Assembly: GCA_004562915.1 (NCBI GenBank)
Contig: SFQZ01000089.1
Span: 1 to 16,074, forward strand
DNA length: 16,074 nt
Source of the DNA: a bacterium
GTDB taxonomy: Bacteria; Bacillota_A; Clostridia; Lachnospirales; Lachnospiraceae
Reading direction: 5' to 3'
Each line of letters starts with the position of its first letter. The first letter of the stretch is position 1. The notes beneath the pieces are model-generated. The model was not told the origin of the DNA, searched no databases, and worked only from the letters and a program-made list of their open reading frames with translations. Of this stretch, positions 1 to 7,689 are shown in pieces. The position numbers were made by a program, and so were the translations under genes.

Positions 1-1460
1 AGCCAGGACTCTTTCGGGAATCCTGCCGGTGTAGCTGCAGGAAGCCGGCAGCTGGTCAGCAAAGTCTATGAGGACTACAACGGTAATCTGGCATCGCTTT
101 CTTACGGGAATGGTTTCACCTGGCTGTATGATTATGATGACCTGGACCGTCTGGTGCAGATCCGGATGAAGGATACCAATGACCAGACGTATGTAATGTA
201 CCGTTATGAGTATGACCAGGAAGGCAACCTGTGTACAGAATACGATGTGCGCGAAGATCTGGGGACGGAAACGATCACAACCCGCTATTTTTACGATCTT
301 TCAGGAAGGCTGGCATACTGCAGGAATGACCGTGATGAGGATTACCGTTATACTTACGACCAGAACAACCAGGTTACGAAGATAGAGAACGGGAACCAGT
401 TTAGGAAAACGGAGACCGTCTATACTTATGACAAGGATGGCAGGGAAAAGACGGCAAAGACAGCCGCAAAGACCCGGCAGACGGCATATGATACCCTGGG
501 GAGGGTAGCTGCAGAAGATGACTTACGGCAGTGATTCCATCTCTTATACATATGATAAGAATGGGAACATCACCAGTATACAGACGGAGGATGGGACGGT
601 CACCTATGAATATGATGAACTGTACCGCCTCATCCGTGAAGATAACCAGATCCTGGACCAGACCATTGCGTATATTTATACCTTTGACGGGGATCTCTGC
701 AGGAAAAAGATATACGACTATATGCCGTGTGGATGCCGCAGGAGATCCAGCCGAATGAGACGATCCCGTATGAATATACAGCCGACGGTCTCAATCTGCT
801 GACAGAATACGACGGGCAGACGATCACATATGATGCGATCGGGAATCCGCTGCAGTATCGGGGGATGAACCTTACCTGGTCTAACGGCAGGGAACTGTAC
901 TCTGCTTCAAAAAATGGTACAACCACGATTTACCGCTACAACAAGGACGGAATGCGGAACCGGAAATACCTGGGTGACGGCACGGTCATCTACCAGATCC
1001 AGGGAAGCCTTATCTCAGGGGAACAGAAGATTGGCCAGGATGCACAGACCCTGGAATATGAGCTGGAATACTTCTATGACAGTGACGGGAATATCATTTC
1101 CATGCTGTATAATGGGACAGAGTACTATTACCTGAAAAATATCCAGGGTGATATCATCGGAATCCTTGATGGAAGTGGCGCCCGTGTAGTAGAATATAGC
1201 TACGACAGCTGGGGAAAAGTCATAGAGATCAGCGGGAATCAGGAACTGGGGAAACGGAATCCCTTCCGGTACCGTGGATACTATTATGATGAAGAGACGG
1301 GATTTTATTATGTAGGAAGCCGGTATTATGATCAGGAGGTTGCAGATTTATCAATGCGGATACCGTAGATATCCTGGCTGTTCAGGATAACTTGAACGAT
1401 AAAAATCTGTATGCACATTGTGATGGAAAAGAAAACATTTCAAAAAATTGTAAAAGATAG
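1..1460 (+). pseudogene. Rhs/YD-repeat protein, 3' part, frameshifted
   Basis: This is the C-terminal part of an Rhs (rearrangement hot spot) cell-surface or secreted repeat protein; the 5' end lies outside the window. YD repeats are visible throughout (YDLSGRL, YDKDGRE, YDTLGRV, YDKNGNI, YDELYRL), followed by the RHS-repeat-associated core (NPFRYRGYYYDEETGFYY, then SRYYD). The reading frame is broken three times. Frame 1 runs to a stop at 534 and continues in frame 2 from about 508; one extra G near 507 would explain this, restoring GRV-LQK-MTYGSDS. Near 715-760 it moves from frame 2 back to frame 1. Near 1341-1344 one missing G moves it to frame 3, where GRFINADTVDILAVQ and NLYAHCD continue the core to a stop at 1458-1460. 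In intact Rhs proteins a variable toxin follows this core. Here only about nine unrelated residues follow, so the toxin is gone. Polymorphic-toxin function is known for the family; loss of function is inferred. Confidence 0.85.
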
Positions 1461-1668
1461 ATTAAAAATAGAAGGTTTCAAAATAAAAGGAAATAATTCT
1501 TATAAACTGTTGGGTAAGGATTATCTTATCGGTGTAATGCTGGATCATAATCCATATTGTCGGGGATACTTTATAGAATATGGTGTGGTATATTTGCCGG
1601 ATGAAAGTAAATTCCCTTTTCAGGGATTTTGTAAAATTACTGTTTACGCGGCAAGGTCGATTAGTTAA
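1423..1668 (+). pseudogene. Truncated immunity-like gene (DUF4304-like)
   Basis: From the ATG at 1423 the frame reads MEKKTFQKIVKDRLK, then EGFKIKGNNSYKLL. This resembles the N-terminus of DUF4304-type proteins, which often act as immunity partners of Rhs or contact-dependent toxins. The similarity lasts to about residue 67 (YLPDESKFPF, near 1623). The last ~14 residues look unrelated and the total of 81 residues is well below the usual ~150, so I read this as a 3'-truncated remnant. An in-frame ATG at 1411 would add four residues, but neither start has a clear SD. The stretch is visibly more AT-rich than the Rhs core and begins where that core ends. This is the layout left when recombination replaces or deletes an Rhs toxin tip. 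The family name is from memory of sequence style and is tentative. Confidence 0.45.
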
Positions 1669-1745
1669 GTTCCTAGGTTAAACTATGTATAGAGGGCTAA
1701 CCCAAATTTCCTAAAAAGGGGATTGATAAATGGTCAATACTGTGT

Positions 1746-1790
1746 GGCCGCTTTCGCTACTGATTAATTTTTAGAGGTATGAAAGCGGCC
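1746..1790. repeat. 10-bp perfect inverted repeat with 25-nt loop
   Basis: GGCCGCTTTC (1746-1755) and GAAAGCGGCC (1781-1790) are perfect complements around an AT-rich 25-nt loop. No T-run follows either arm, so it is a poor intrinsic terminator. It lies in the decayed zone after the Rhs remnant and overlaps the end of the minus-strand fragment. It could be a relic of a mobile-element end. Confidence 0.6.
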
Positions 1791-1975
1791 CGGTTAACCT
1801 GACCATGCTCCAACGCTGGTATAAGCACAAGATTTCTGATTGTAAACCCAGCGGCAATCACTTCTTTGTCGTAAGCTGTTGGAAAGTATTTGTAAGTTTT
1901 GTTTACTCGCTCAATGATCCCATAGAGACGGAGCCACTTGAATATTCTGAACATGGCAGACGAGTTGATATCGCC
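1757..1975 (-). pseudogene. Decayed winged-helix-like fragment
   Basis: On the minus strand an open frame reads DINSSAMFRIFKWLRLYG, then IIERVNKTYKYFPT and YDKEVIAAGFTIRNLVLIPAL. The pattern (R-x-L-K-R-L-R-x-H-G-L-I-like, then TYKYY-T) resembles a winged-helix or MarR-like segment found at the C-terminus of hypothetical, often mobile-element-associated proteins. I cannot name the family. A TGA at 1976-1978 immediately upstream in frame, the lack of an SD at the internal ATG (1954) and the short length (about 65-73 residues) indicate a remnant rather than a working gene. Confidence 0.35.
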
Positions 1976-2092
1976 TCAGGTACTGGAGGAGTAAAGAAAT
2001 TGGTTAGTCGTAAAAAGGAGATGGCGATTATTCATCGCATACTTTTGAATTAACAAGGAGCATATCAATTTCCCGACAATCCCGGCTGGATT

Positions 2093-2950
2093 TTATAATG
2101 ACCGAAGATACCGAATACAGGAAAGTGCTGCTTTTGCCCCTTCTCCCACTGCTACGGATACTTGCAGTACTCCGCCGATACAGTCACCGGCGGCAAATAC
2201 ACCGGGAAGTCCTGTGTCCATCTGCTCATTGACAACAATTCTTTCATCTTCCAGCCGGATGCCCAATTTCCTTGCCAGATCACTTCCTTTGGCAGTTCCC
2301 AACGCAACAAACAGGCAGGAGGTCTTAAGTGAAGTGCCATCCTGAAAACGAATAGATTCCAGATACTGGTCTCCTGTAAGTTCCGCCAAAGGTGTGGTGA
2401 TAATATTTACCTGGGGAGGAAAGTCCGCTGCCGGTTCCATGCCGTTGGTTAAAAGGGTGATTGGACCGGTAATGTTGATCAGTTCCTGAATTTCATGAAG
2501 CGCATATTCCCCATTTCCAAGGACAGCGACTTCTCTTCCACGATAGAGAAATGCATCACAGATTGCACAGTAGCTGACCCCATATCCTTCAAATTGATCC
2601 AGACTCTTAATCTTCATTCTTTTTCTCGAGGCACCTGTGGTGAGAATGATTGCTTTGGCAGAGATTTCTGTATTTACGGTGGAAACCGTGTAATCACCAT
2701 CCCATTTGATACCGACAACTTCATCCTGAAGAATCGTACCGCCCAGTTCTCGTACCTGCTTCTTGCCGATCTCCACCAGCTCATGACCGGACATGGGGCG
2801 TTCCAGCCCAAAATAATTCTGAATGCTCTCAGCTTTTTCAAGTGCACCATTATCTTTTCCTATTACAGTTACAGAAAAACCAGCCCGTAAAATATATAAA
2901 GCGGCAGACAGTCCGGCAGGGCCACTGCCAATAATTACTACATCATTCAT
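2093..2950 (-). CDS. Thioredoxin-reductase-like FAD oxidoreductase, NADPH motifs missing
   Basis: A 285-residue flavoprotein of the thioredoxin reductase fold. The FAD Rossmann motif GSGPAG is at residues 8-13. The redox-active CAIC is at 128-131 (most TrxR have CATC). The C-terminal FAD motif VFAAGDC is near 251-257. The central domain normally binds NADPH through GxGxxA and an HRRxxxR patch. Here the first appears as GNGEYALHE (145-153), and the arginine patch is replaced by TLLTNGMEP (165-173). This matches what is known of ferredoxin-dependent flavin thioredoxin reductases of clostridia, so electrons may come from ferredoxin; that is inference. It is shorter than typical TrxR (~310). The ATG has a good SD (GGAGG, read on the minus strand just upstream). 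It is transcribed divergently from alaX. No thioredoxin gene is adjacent. Confidence 0.85.
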   Translation of the reverse strand: MNDVVIIGSGPAGLSAALYILRAGFSVTVIGKDNGALEKAESIQNYFGLERPMSGHELVEIGKKQVRELGGTILQDEVVGIKWDGDYTVSTVNTEISAKAIILTTGASRKRMKIKSLDQFEGYGVSYCAICDAFLYRGREVAVLGNGEYALHEIQELINITGPITLLTNGMEPAADFPPQVNIITTPLAELTGDQYLESIRFQDGTSLKTSCLFVALGTAKGSDLARKLGIRLEDERIVVNEQMDTGLPGVFAAGDCIGGVLQVSVAVGEGAKAALSCIRYLRSL

Positions 2951-2985
2951 AACAAACCTCCAATCAAAAAGTATATATTAATAAT

Positions 2986-3014
2986 AGTATAGGAAGAAAA
3001 TCAGAAAAATGCAA
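2986..3014 (-). promoter_or_regulatory. Probable promoter of the TrxR-like gene
   Basis: On the minus strand TTGCAT (3009-3014) and TATACT (2986-2991) are separated by exactly 17 nt, upstream of the 2950 start. The -10 is strong and the -35 weak. Confidence 0.45.
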
Positions 3015-3031
3015 AACAATCTTACACAAAC

Positions 3032-3060
3032 TTGCAACTTTATCCGATCCGTAATATGAT
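3032..3060 (+). promoter_or_regulatory. Probable promoter of the alaX operon
   Basis: TTGCAA (3032-3037), a 17-nt spacer and TATGAT (3055-3060) give a plausible sigma-A promoter. It predicts a transcript start near 3067 and a leader of about 110 nt before alaX. The -10 overlaps the left arm of the palindrome that starts at 3058. Confidence 0.5.
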
Positions 3061-3123
3061 GAGACAAGGGACAAAAGGAAAAATTTCGAGAGTGCAAGGC
3101 ACGGAGAAATTCGTAGTCTCATC
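3058..3123. repeat. Nested palindrome in the alaX leader
   Basis: Three inverted repeats are nested on roughly one centre. GATGAGAC (3058-3065) pairs with GTCTCATC (3116-3123), AATTTC (3082-3087) with GAAATT (3106-3111), and GTGC (3092-3095) with GCAC (3099-3102) around an AAG loop. The outermost arm overlaps the -10 box. It may be an operator or DNA cruciform, an RNA hairpin, or a small palindromic repeat element. Confidence 0.55.
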
Positions 3124-3169
3124 GCATATATGGGTTGAGAAATAAAAAGAAGACAAGGGACAAAAGGAA
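3062..3169 (+). repeat. 19-bp direct repeat, two copies
   Basis: AGACAAGGGACAAAAGGAA occurs identically at 3062-3080 and 3151-3169. The first copy is inside the palindrome. The second copy carries the AGGA that serves as SD for the alaX ATG at 3177. Confidence 0.8.
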
Positions 3170-3176
3170 TATAGCT

Positions 3177-4337
3177 ATGGTGACAGAAAAAATATATTAT
3201 CAGGATTCGGAAATAAGATCCTGTCAGGCGAAGGTGCTGGAATGTAGAAAAGGTAAAAAAGGGTATGAGATTCTTCTTGACCGTACAGTGTTTTATCCGG
3301 AAGGCGGCGGACAGCCGTATGATCTGGGAACGCTGGATCAGGTTCAGGTTGTGGAAGTACATGAACAGGGAGAAGAAATCTGGCATTATACAAAAGAACC
3401 GTTGGAAGAAGGGTGTCAGGTGACAGCGCAGATTGACTGGGCGAGAAGACTGGATCTGATGCAGCAGCATTCCGGAGAACATATCGTGAGTGGTATCATC
3501 CATGAAAGATATGGATATAACAATATAGGATTTCATATGGGACCGGAGACCATTACCATCGATTTTGACGGAGAAATTCCCGAGGAAGCACTGAAAGAAA
3601 TAGAGCTTGCTGCCAATCAGTATGTATGGGAGAATCATCCTCTAAAAGTCAGCTGGCCATCACCGGAAGAACTTAAGGTGTTGCCTTATCGCAGTAAAAA
3701 AGAACTGACAGGTGCTGTACGCATCGTTACCTGGCCGGGTGCAGATATTTGTGCCTGCTGTGGTGTACATGTGAAATCTTCCGGACAGATTGGTCAAATC
3801 ATGTTGATTTCTTCTCAGCGTGCAAAAGGCGGAGTGAGAATTGAGATGATGTGTGGAGGAAGAACACTGACATATGCGAATCAGCTAAAAGAACAGAATA
3901 AAAAAATATCCAATCTCCTTTCGGCAAAATGGAATGAAACTGCCCGGGCGGCAGAAAAGCTGAATGAAGAATACCAGCAGATGAAGTTCCGAATGGTTGG
4001 AATGGAGCTTGAGAAAATAGCGCAAATGGCAGAAGCGAGAGCAGGTCTGGGCGATCAGTTGATTTTCGATCATCAGTTATCAGCAGACAGTGTGAGAAAA
4101 CTTGCAGCAGATGTGATGGAAACCTGTGGTGGAATGTGTGCGGTATTCAGTGGGGATGATAAACAGGGATATCGTTATGTGATAGGTGAAAAAAATGGTG
4201 ACCTGCGGGAGATGGTCAAAGCAATGAATCAGGAACTGCATGGAAGAGGCGGCGGAAAACCGTTCTTTGTACAGGGGTCTGTTCAGGCTTTACGTTCGGA
4301 TATAGAGAGATTTTTCCGGGAAAACAGGAATGGATGA
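3177..4337 (+). CDS. alaX: Alanyl-tRNA editing protein AlaX (long form, DHHA1 domain)
   Basis: A 386-residue free-standing relative of the AlaRS editing domain, expected to hydrolyse mischarged Ser- or Gly-tRNA(Ala) in the cytoplasm. Seen: the N-terminal motif PEGGGQP (41-47), zinc ligands HSGEH (98-102) and CCGVH (194-198, Cys and His four apart as in AlaRS), a charged helical stretch (about 220-285), and a C-terminal DHHA1-type motif GRGGGKPFF. This order is that of long AlaX proteins. I chose the ATG at 3177 because AGGA lies 8 nt upstream and the family begins there. A TTG at 3135 would add 14 basic residues unlike the family. It is the first gene of a probable operon, and its last 8 bp overlap the next gene, suggesting translational coupling. 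Confidence 0.9.
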   Translation: MVTEKIYYQDSEIRSCQAKVLECRKGKKGYEILLDRTVFYPEGGGQPYDLGTLDQVQVVEVHEQGEEIWHYTKEPLEEGCQVTAQIDWARRLDLMQQHSGEHIVSGIIHERYGYNNIGFHMGPETITIDFDGEIPEEALKEIELAANQYVWENHPLKVSWPSPEELKVLPYRSKKELTGAVRIVTWPGADICACCGVHVKSSGQIGQIMLISSQRAKGGVRIEMMCGGRTLTYANQLKEQNKKISNLLSAKWNETARAAEKLNEEYQQMKFRMVGMELEKIAQMAEARAGLGDQLIFDHQLSADSVRKLAADVMETCGGMCAVFSGDDKQGYRYVIGEKNGDLREMVKAMNQELHGRGGGKPFFVQGSVQALRSDIERFFRENRNG

Positions 4338-5979
4338 AAAATACATACAGTTTAAAAACACTCTTCGGGCGGATGTGAAACTCAGGATCAGCCTGGAAGA
4401 ATATCTTAATGCAAAAGAGACAGAGAAAAAATCTCACGGAATCCAGGAATATCGGGAATATCTTTCGAAACGAAGACGGTCAGCATGGGGAATACTGGTA
4501 CGGGAAGAAAATCTGGATGGTTTTCGTGTTTTTGCAGAAGAAAGATGGCTTACCGGCGAAAATGCAGAAGAATGTCTGAAGATAGCATCCCAAATGGGAA
4601 AAAAAGAAAGTCAGCTGTGGCTGCTTTCTTATATAAAAAATGGTGTAGTCAATGATGCAGATGAGATTTCGGATAAGGGAAAAGAAGAGCATATAAAAGA
4701 GATTTTTGCCCTTCTCACTGCAAAACTACAGGCAGAGATTCCGGCGTTTGCTTCCGCTTTTCCCGGTCTTATTTACAGGAAAGCCAAAAAAACGGATTTG
4801 AGAAAAATAGTATGGGGAACGGATGGAAACTATTTGTATTATTCACCGGAGGAAATGATAGAGGAATTCCTTCAAGGAACGGATCGATTGGTAAGGCGAT
4901 ACCTTCATACAGCTTTTCATTGCCTTTATCTTCATGTGATCCCCCGGGAAAAATCGGACTTGAAAGAACCTATTTCTGATCAGATCTGGGATCTTGCCTG
5001 TGATGTGGCAGCAGAATGGGCTCTGGATGAAAGTCAGTGGTATCCTTTAGAATCGGACAGGAGAAAACGGCGGGATTTATGGTATCGGATGATTCTGAAT
5101 GAAGAAAAAGGAAGAGATACACTTTCCTGCTATCGCTGGTTGAGAAAACAGAAGAAAACAGATCTTCTCTGTCAGATGAAAGAGGAGTATGCAGTTGATT
5201 GTCATGAATACTGGTATCAGGATGATAAAGAGAAAAAATCACTTGAAAGACAGGAAGATCTGGTAAAAACATGGAGAAGTGCCCGTCAAGGTCTGTCCAT
5301 GCAGCTTCACGGAGCAGGTCAGCGAGCAGGAAGACAGAGCGGAGCAGGAGTAGAAGAGTACCGGTCTGCACATCGAAAAACATATGACTATCGCAAGTTT
5401 TTAAAGCAGTTTGCCGTATGCCGGGAGGAAATGCAGCTGGATATGGAAAGTATTGATTATATTCCCTATCTCTATGGACTGAAGAGATATGAAAATGTAC
5501 TTCTGGTAGAGCCGCTGGAAACGACGGAAGTGAACCGTCTGGAAGAATTCGTGATTGCCATTGATACTTCTGGCTCCTGTTCAGGGGAGATTGTGTGCCG
5601 GTTTTTGGATGAAACTTATCGAATCCTGAGCAGCCGGGAGAATTTTTTCAGAAAAATGAATGTTCATATCATTCAATGTGATTCTATGATACAGGATCAT
5701 AAAAAAATCACCTGTGAAGAAGACTGGAAATCTTATCTGAAAAATGTAAAGATACAGGGGTTGGGAGGAACCGATTTTACCCCGGTTTTTCGTCTGGTGG
5801 ATAAAATGCTGGAACAGAAAGAAATTCGGAATTTGAAGGGACTACTGTACTTTACAGACGGGGATGGAATTTTTCCTCATGATAAACCGGCGTACGAGAC
5901 AGCTTTTGTGTTTCTGAACAGAGAACTGGAGAAACGAAAAATCCCCGACTGGGCGATTCGACTGAATCTGGAATTATGA
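4330..5979 (+). CDS. VWA-domain protein (DUF2201-like), partner of MoxR ATPase
   Basis: A 549-residue protein of the predicted metallopeptidase-like plus VWA architecture. The N-terminal half contains YLHTAFHCLYLH (191-202), which aligns with the zincin helix HExxH but has Thr instead of the catalytic Glu (H193, H197, H202 retained). The C-terminal VWA domain has an intact MIDAS: DTSGS (412-416), GGTDFTP (479-485) and YFTDGDG (507-513). A basic, Gly/Gln/Arg-rich linker (about 318-340) joins the halves. VWA proteins of this kind work with MoxR AAA+ ATPases as metal-dependent adaptors, and such an ATPase follows at 6120. The start overlaps alaX by 8 bp, with a weak SD inside alaX. The biological target is unknown. 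Because of the missing Glu I would not call it an active protease. Confidence 0.8.
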   Translation: MDEKYIQFKNTLRADVKLRISLEEYLNAKETEKKSHGIQEYREYLSKRRRSAWGILVREENLDGFRVFAEERWLTGENAEECLKIASQMGKKESQLWLLSYIKNGVVNDADEISDKGKEEHIKEIFALLTAKLQAEIPAFASAFPGLIYRKAKKTDLRKIVWGTDGNYLYYSPEEMIEEFLQGTDRLVRRYLHTAFHCLYLHVIPREKSDLKEPISDQIWDLACDVAAEWALDESQWYPLESDRRKRRDLWYRMILNEEKGRDTLSCYRWLRKQKKTDLLCQMKEEYAVDCHEYWYQDDKEKKSLERQEDLVKTWRSARQGLSMQLHGAGQRAGRQSGAGVEEYRSAHRKTYDYRKFLKQFAVCREEMQLDMESIDYIPYLYGLKRYENVLLVEPLETTEVNRLEEFVIAIDTSGSCSGEIVCRFLDETYRILSSRENFFRKMNVHIIQCDSMIQDHKKITCEEDWKSYLKNVKIQGLGGTDFTPVFRLVDKMLEQKEIRNLKGLLYFTDGDGIFPHDKPAYETAFVFLNRELEKRKIPDWAIRLNLEL

Positions 5980-6001
5980 CAGAGTCAGCGAATTTGCCAG
6001 A

Positions 6002-6153
6002 GTATATCAGATGAGGGATGACTCCCGCCTCTGTAGGCGGTGAGCAACAATTATATATCAGTGGCGGGTTTCAATCCCCCATCTGATATACGCTCCGCGA
6101 GGATGCGCAGGAATTCGGATTGGAAGTATGTCTGCTATGCAGACCCGAATTCC
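6002..6153. repeat. 152-nt structured palindromic element
   Basis: Two hairpin modules lie in tandem between the VWA and ATPase genes. Module 1 has 17-nt arms (6002-6018 and 6075-6091; core GTATATCAGATG / CATCTGATATAC perfect, one mismatch further in). Inside, CCGCC (6025-6029) can pair with GGCGG (6036-6040), or CCCGCC (6024-6029) with GGCGGG (6063-6068). A short linker includes CGC/GCG (6096-6098/6105-6107). Module 2 has GGAATTCGG (6110-6118) against CCGAATTCC (6145-6153), enclosing GTCTGC-TAT-GCAGAC (6130-6144). This looks like a dispersed palindromic unit or a structured RNA (MITE/PATE-like). I know no named family to assign. Its right end is read into the next gene. Confidence 0.7.
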
Positions 6154-7673
6154 GACAGGAAGCGAAAACAGAAGTGATTCATACGGTCCGTGCATATATT
6201 GCAAAAAATGAAGATGGAGAATACAAAATTCCTCAGATTCGTCAGAGACCGGTTCTTTTGATGGGGCCGCCGGGGATTGGAAAGACAGCGATTGTAGAGC
6301 AGGCTGCAGAGGAATGTGCTGTGGGTCTGGTATCTTATACAATAACCCATCATACCCGTCAGAGTGCAGTGGGCCTCCCAATGGTGGAAAAGAAAATTTA
6401 TGATGGACGGGAAGTGACGGTGACAGAATATACCATGAGCGAGATTATTGCCTCCGTGTATGAATGTATGAAAAATACAGGATGCAGGGAGGGAATATTG
6501 TTTATCGATGAAGTGAATTGTGTGTCCGAGACTCTTGCGCCTACGATGCTTCAGTTTTTACAGGGAAAAACCTTCGGCAATCATCGGGTTCCGAAAGGAT
6601 GGGTGATCGTAGCGGCCGGCAATCCTTCAGAATATAACAAGTCGGTCCGTGAATTCGACATTGTTACACTGGACAGAGTAAAAAAGATTGACGTGGATGT
6701 GGATTATCCGGCGTGGAAGACGTATGCGGCAGAGAAGGAAATACATGGTGCAATCCGGTCTTATCTGGAAGGAAAATCTCAGAACTTTTATCGCGTGGAT
6801 CAAAGCCCGGAGGGAAAAGAATTTGTCACTGCCCGAGGATGGGAAGATTTGAGCGTTATGATAGAGCAGTATGAGGAAATGCAGGTCCCGGTCAGTGAAA
6901 GTCTGATTCGACAGTATATTCAGTGCAGAGAAATTTCTGAGGATTTTGCTTCTTATTATCAGTTTTATCAGAAATGCAGAGAAAAATACCGGGCGGATAT
7001 GGAAAATATTTTTACCGGAGATGCAGTGGTTTACGGACAGGAAGAATGGCCTCTGGATGAACAGCTCACGATTTCCAATCTTTTGATTTCCCAGGTGTTG
7101 AATCATATAGCAAAATGGGATCAGTCTGCTAAATTGCAGCGACGGCTTGAGCAGGTAGGACAGCTTCTGGAACGACAGATCCGTGTAGATGAAAAAAATG
7201 TGTATGAAGCATTGGAAGTATTTTTCCAAAAGAGGGCATATGCACTGGAAATAAAAGAACAGACAGAGACCATCAGGGAGGAAGAGGCCTGTCTGGAACG
7301 GAAGGTGGATCGGGAGCTGAAAGCAATATTTGCAGATGTAAGAGAATGCACAGGCCAGTGCTGGGGAGAGGTAAAATATCGGTTTTCAGAACGAATACAG
7401 GAAAAGAAAGCTGAACTGGAACGGGAAGCTCAACTGCGAGCAAAAGAGATGAATCGGGTTCTTGAATGGATCAGTGATAGATTTGGAAAGGGAACTGCAT
7501 TTCTTGTGGCAATGGAATCATTTACAGCACATGAAGGCTGCATGGAGCTGATCCGTGAACAGGGATGCCCTGTATTTGAAGAAAACTGCGAGATACTGAT
7601 GACACGGGACCGGGAGAAAAAGCTCAGGAAAGAGATAGAGAAAATGCAGGGAACAGATATATTTACACCCTGA
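6120..7673 (+). CDS. MoxR-type AAA+ ATPase
   Basis: A 517-residue AAA+ ATPase of the MoxR group, expected to remodel protein complexes with its VWA partner encoded just upstream. Seen: Walker A GPPGIGKT (49-56), Walker B ILFIDE (126-131), a sensor-1-like VAAGNP (164-169), a DRVKKI stretch (185-190), and an alpha-helical C-terminal half with coiled-coil character (about 330-450). Family-like sequence starts only near residue 13 (QEAKTEVIHTVRAY). The first ~12 residues are encoded by module 2 of the palindromic element. The start is TTG at 6120 with AGGA at 6109-6112. No in-frame ATG exists before the Walker A Met, and the nearest in-frame stop upstream is at 6084-6086. GTG at 6174 is an alternative with a poorly spaced SD. 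It ends 16 bp before the radical-SAM gene. Confidence 0.85.
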   Translation: MEVCLLCRPEFRQEAKTEVIHTVRAYIAKNEDGEYKIPQIRQRPVLLMGPPGIGKTAIVEQAAEECAVGLVSYTITHHTRQSAVGLPMVEKKIYDGREVTVTEYTMSEIIASVYECMKNTGCREGILFIDEVNCVSETLAPTMLQFLQGKTFGNHRVPKGWVIVAAGNPSEYNKSVREFDIVTLDRVKKIDVDVDYPAWKTYAAEKEIHGAIRSYLEGKSQNFYRVDQSPEGKEFVTARGWEDLSVMIEQYEEMQVPVSESLIRQYIQCREISEDFASYYQFYQKCREKYRADMENIFTGDAVVYGQEEWPLDEQLTISNLLISQVLNHIAKWDQSAKLQRRLEQVGQLLERQIRVDEKNVYEALEVFFQKRAYALEIKEQTETIREEEACLERKVDRELKAIFADVRECTGQCWGEVKYRFSERIQEKKAELEREAQLRAKEMNRVLEWISDRFGKGTAFLVAMESFTAHEGCMELIREQGCPVFEENCEILMTRDREKKLRKEIEKMQGTDIFTP

Positions 7674-7689
7674 TAGAATGGAGCATAGA

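Larger units (their letters stand above)
1669..2092. other. Gene-poor scar between Rhs remnant and trxB-like gene
   Basis: Apart from the inverted repeat and the minus-strand fragment, I see no intact gene, RNA or clear promoter here. Open frames are short and lack ribosome binding sites. The stretch has the look of a junction formed by successive insertions and deletions next to the Rhs locus. Confidence 0.5.

Noticed and set aside
2495..2890. Plus-strand open frame of 131 codons
   Set aside because: It is antisense to the TrxR-like gene, has no SD, and its protein shows no domain pattern.
3135..3176. TTG start adding 14 residues to AlaX
   Set aside because: No SD precedes it, and the basic extension is translated 19-mer repeat sequence unlike the family; ATG 3177 has a spaced AGGA.
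6002..6153. Known metabolite riboswitch before the MoxR gene
   Set aside because: I recognise no conserved riboswitch core; the symmetric arms fit a palindromic element better.
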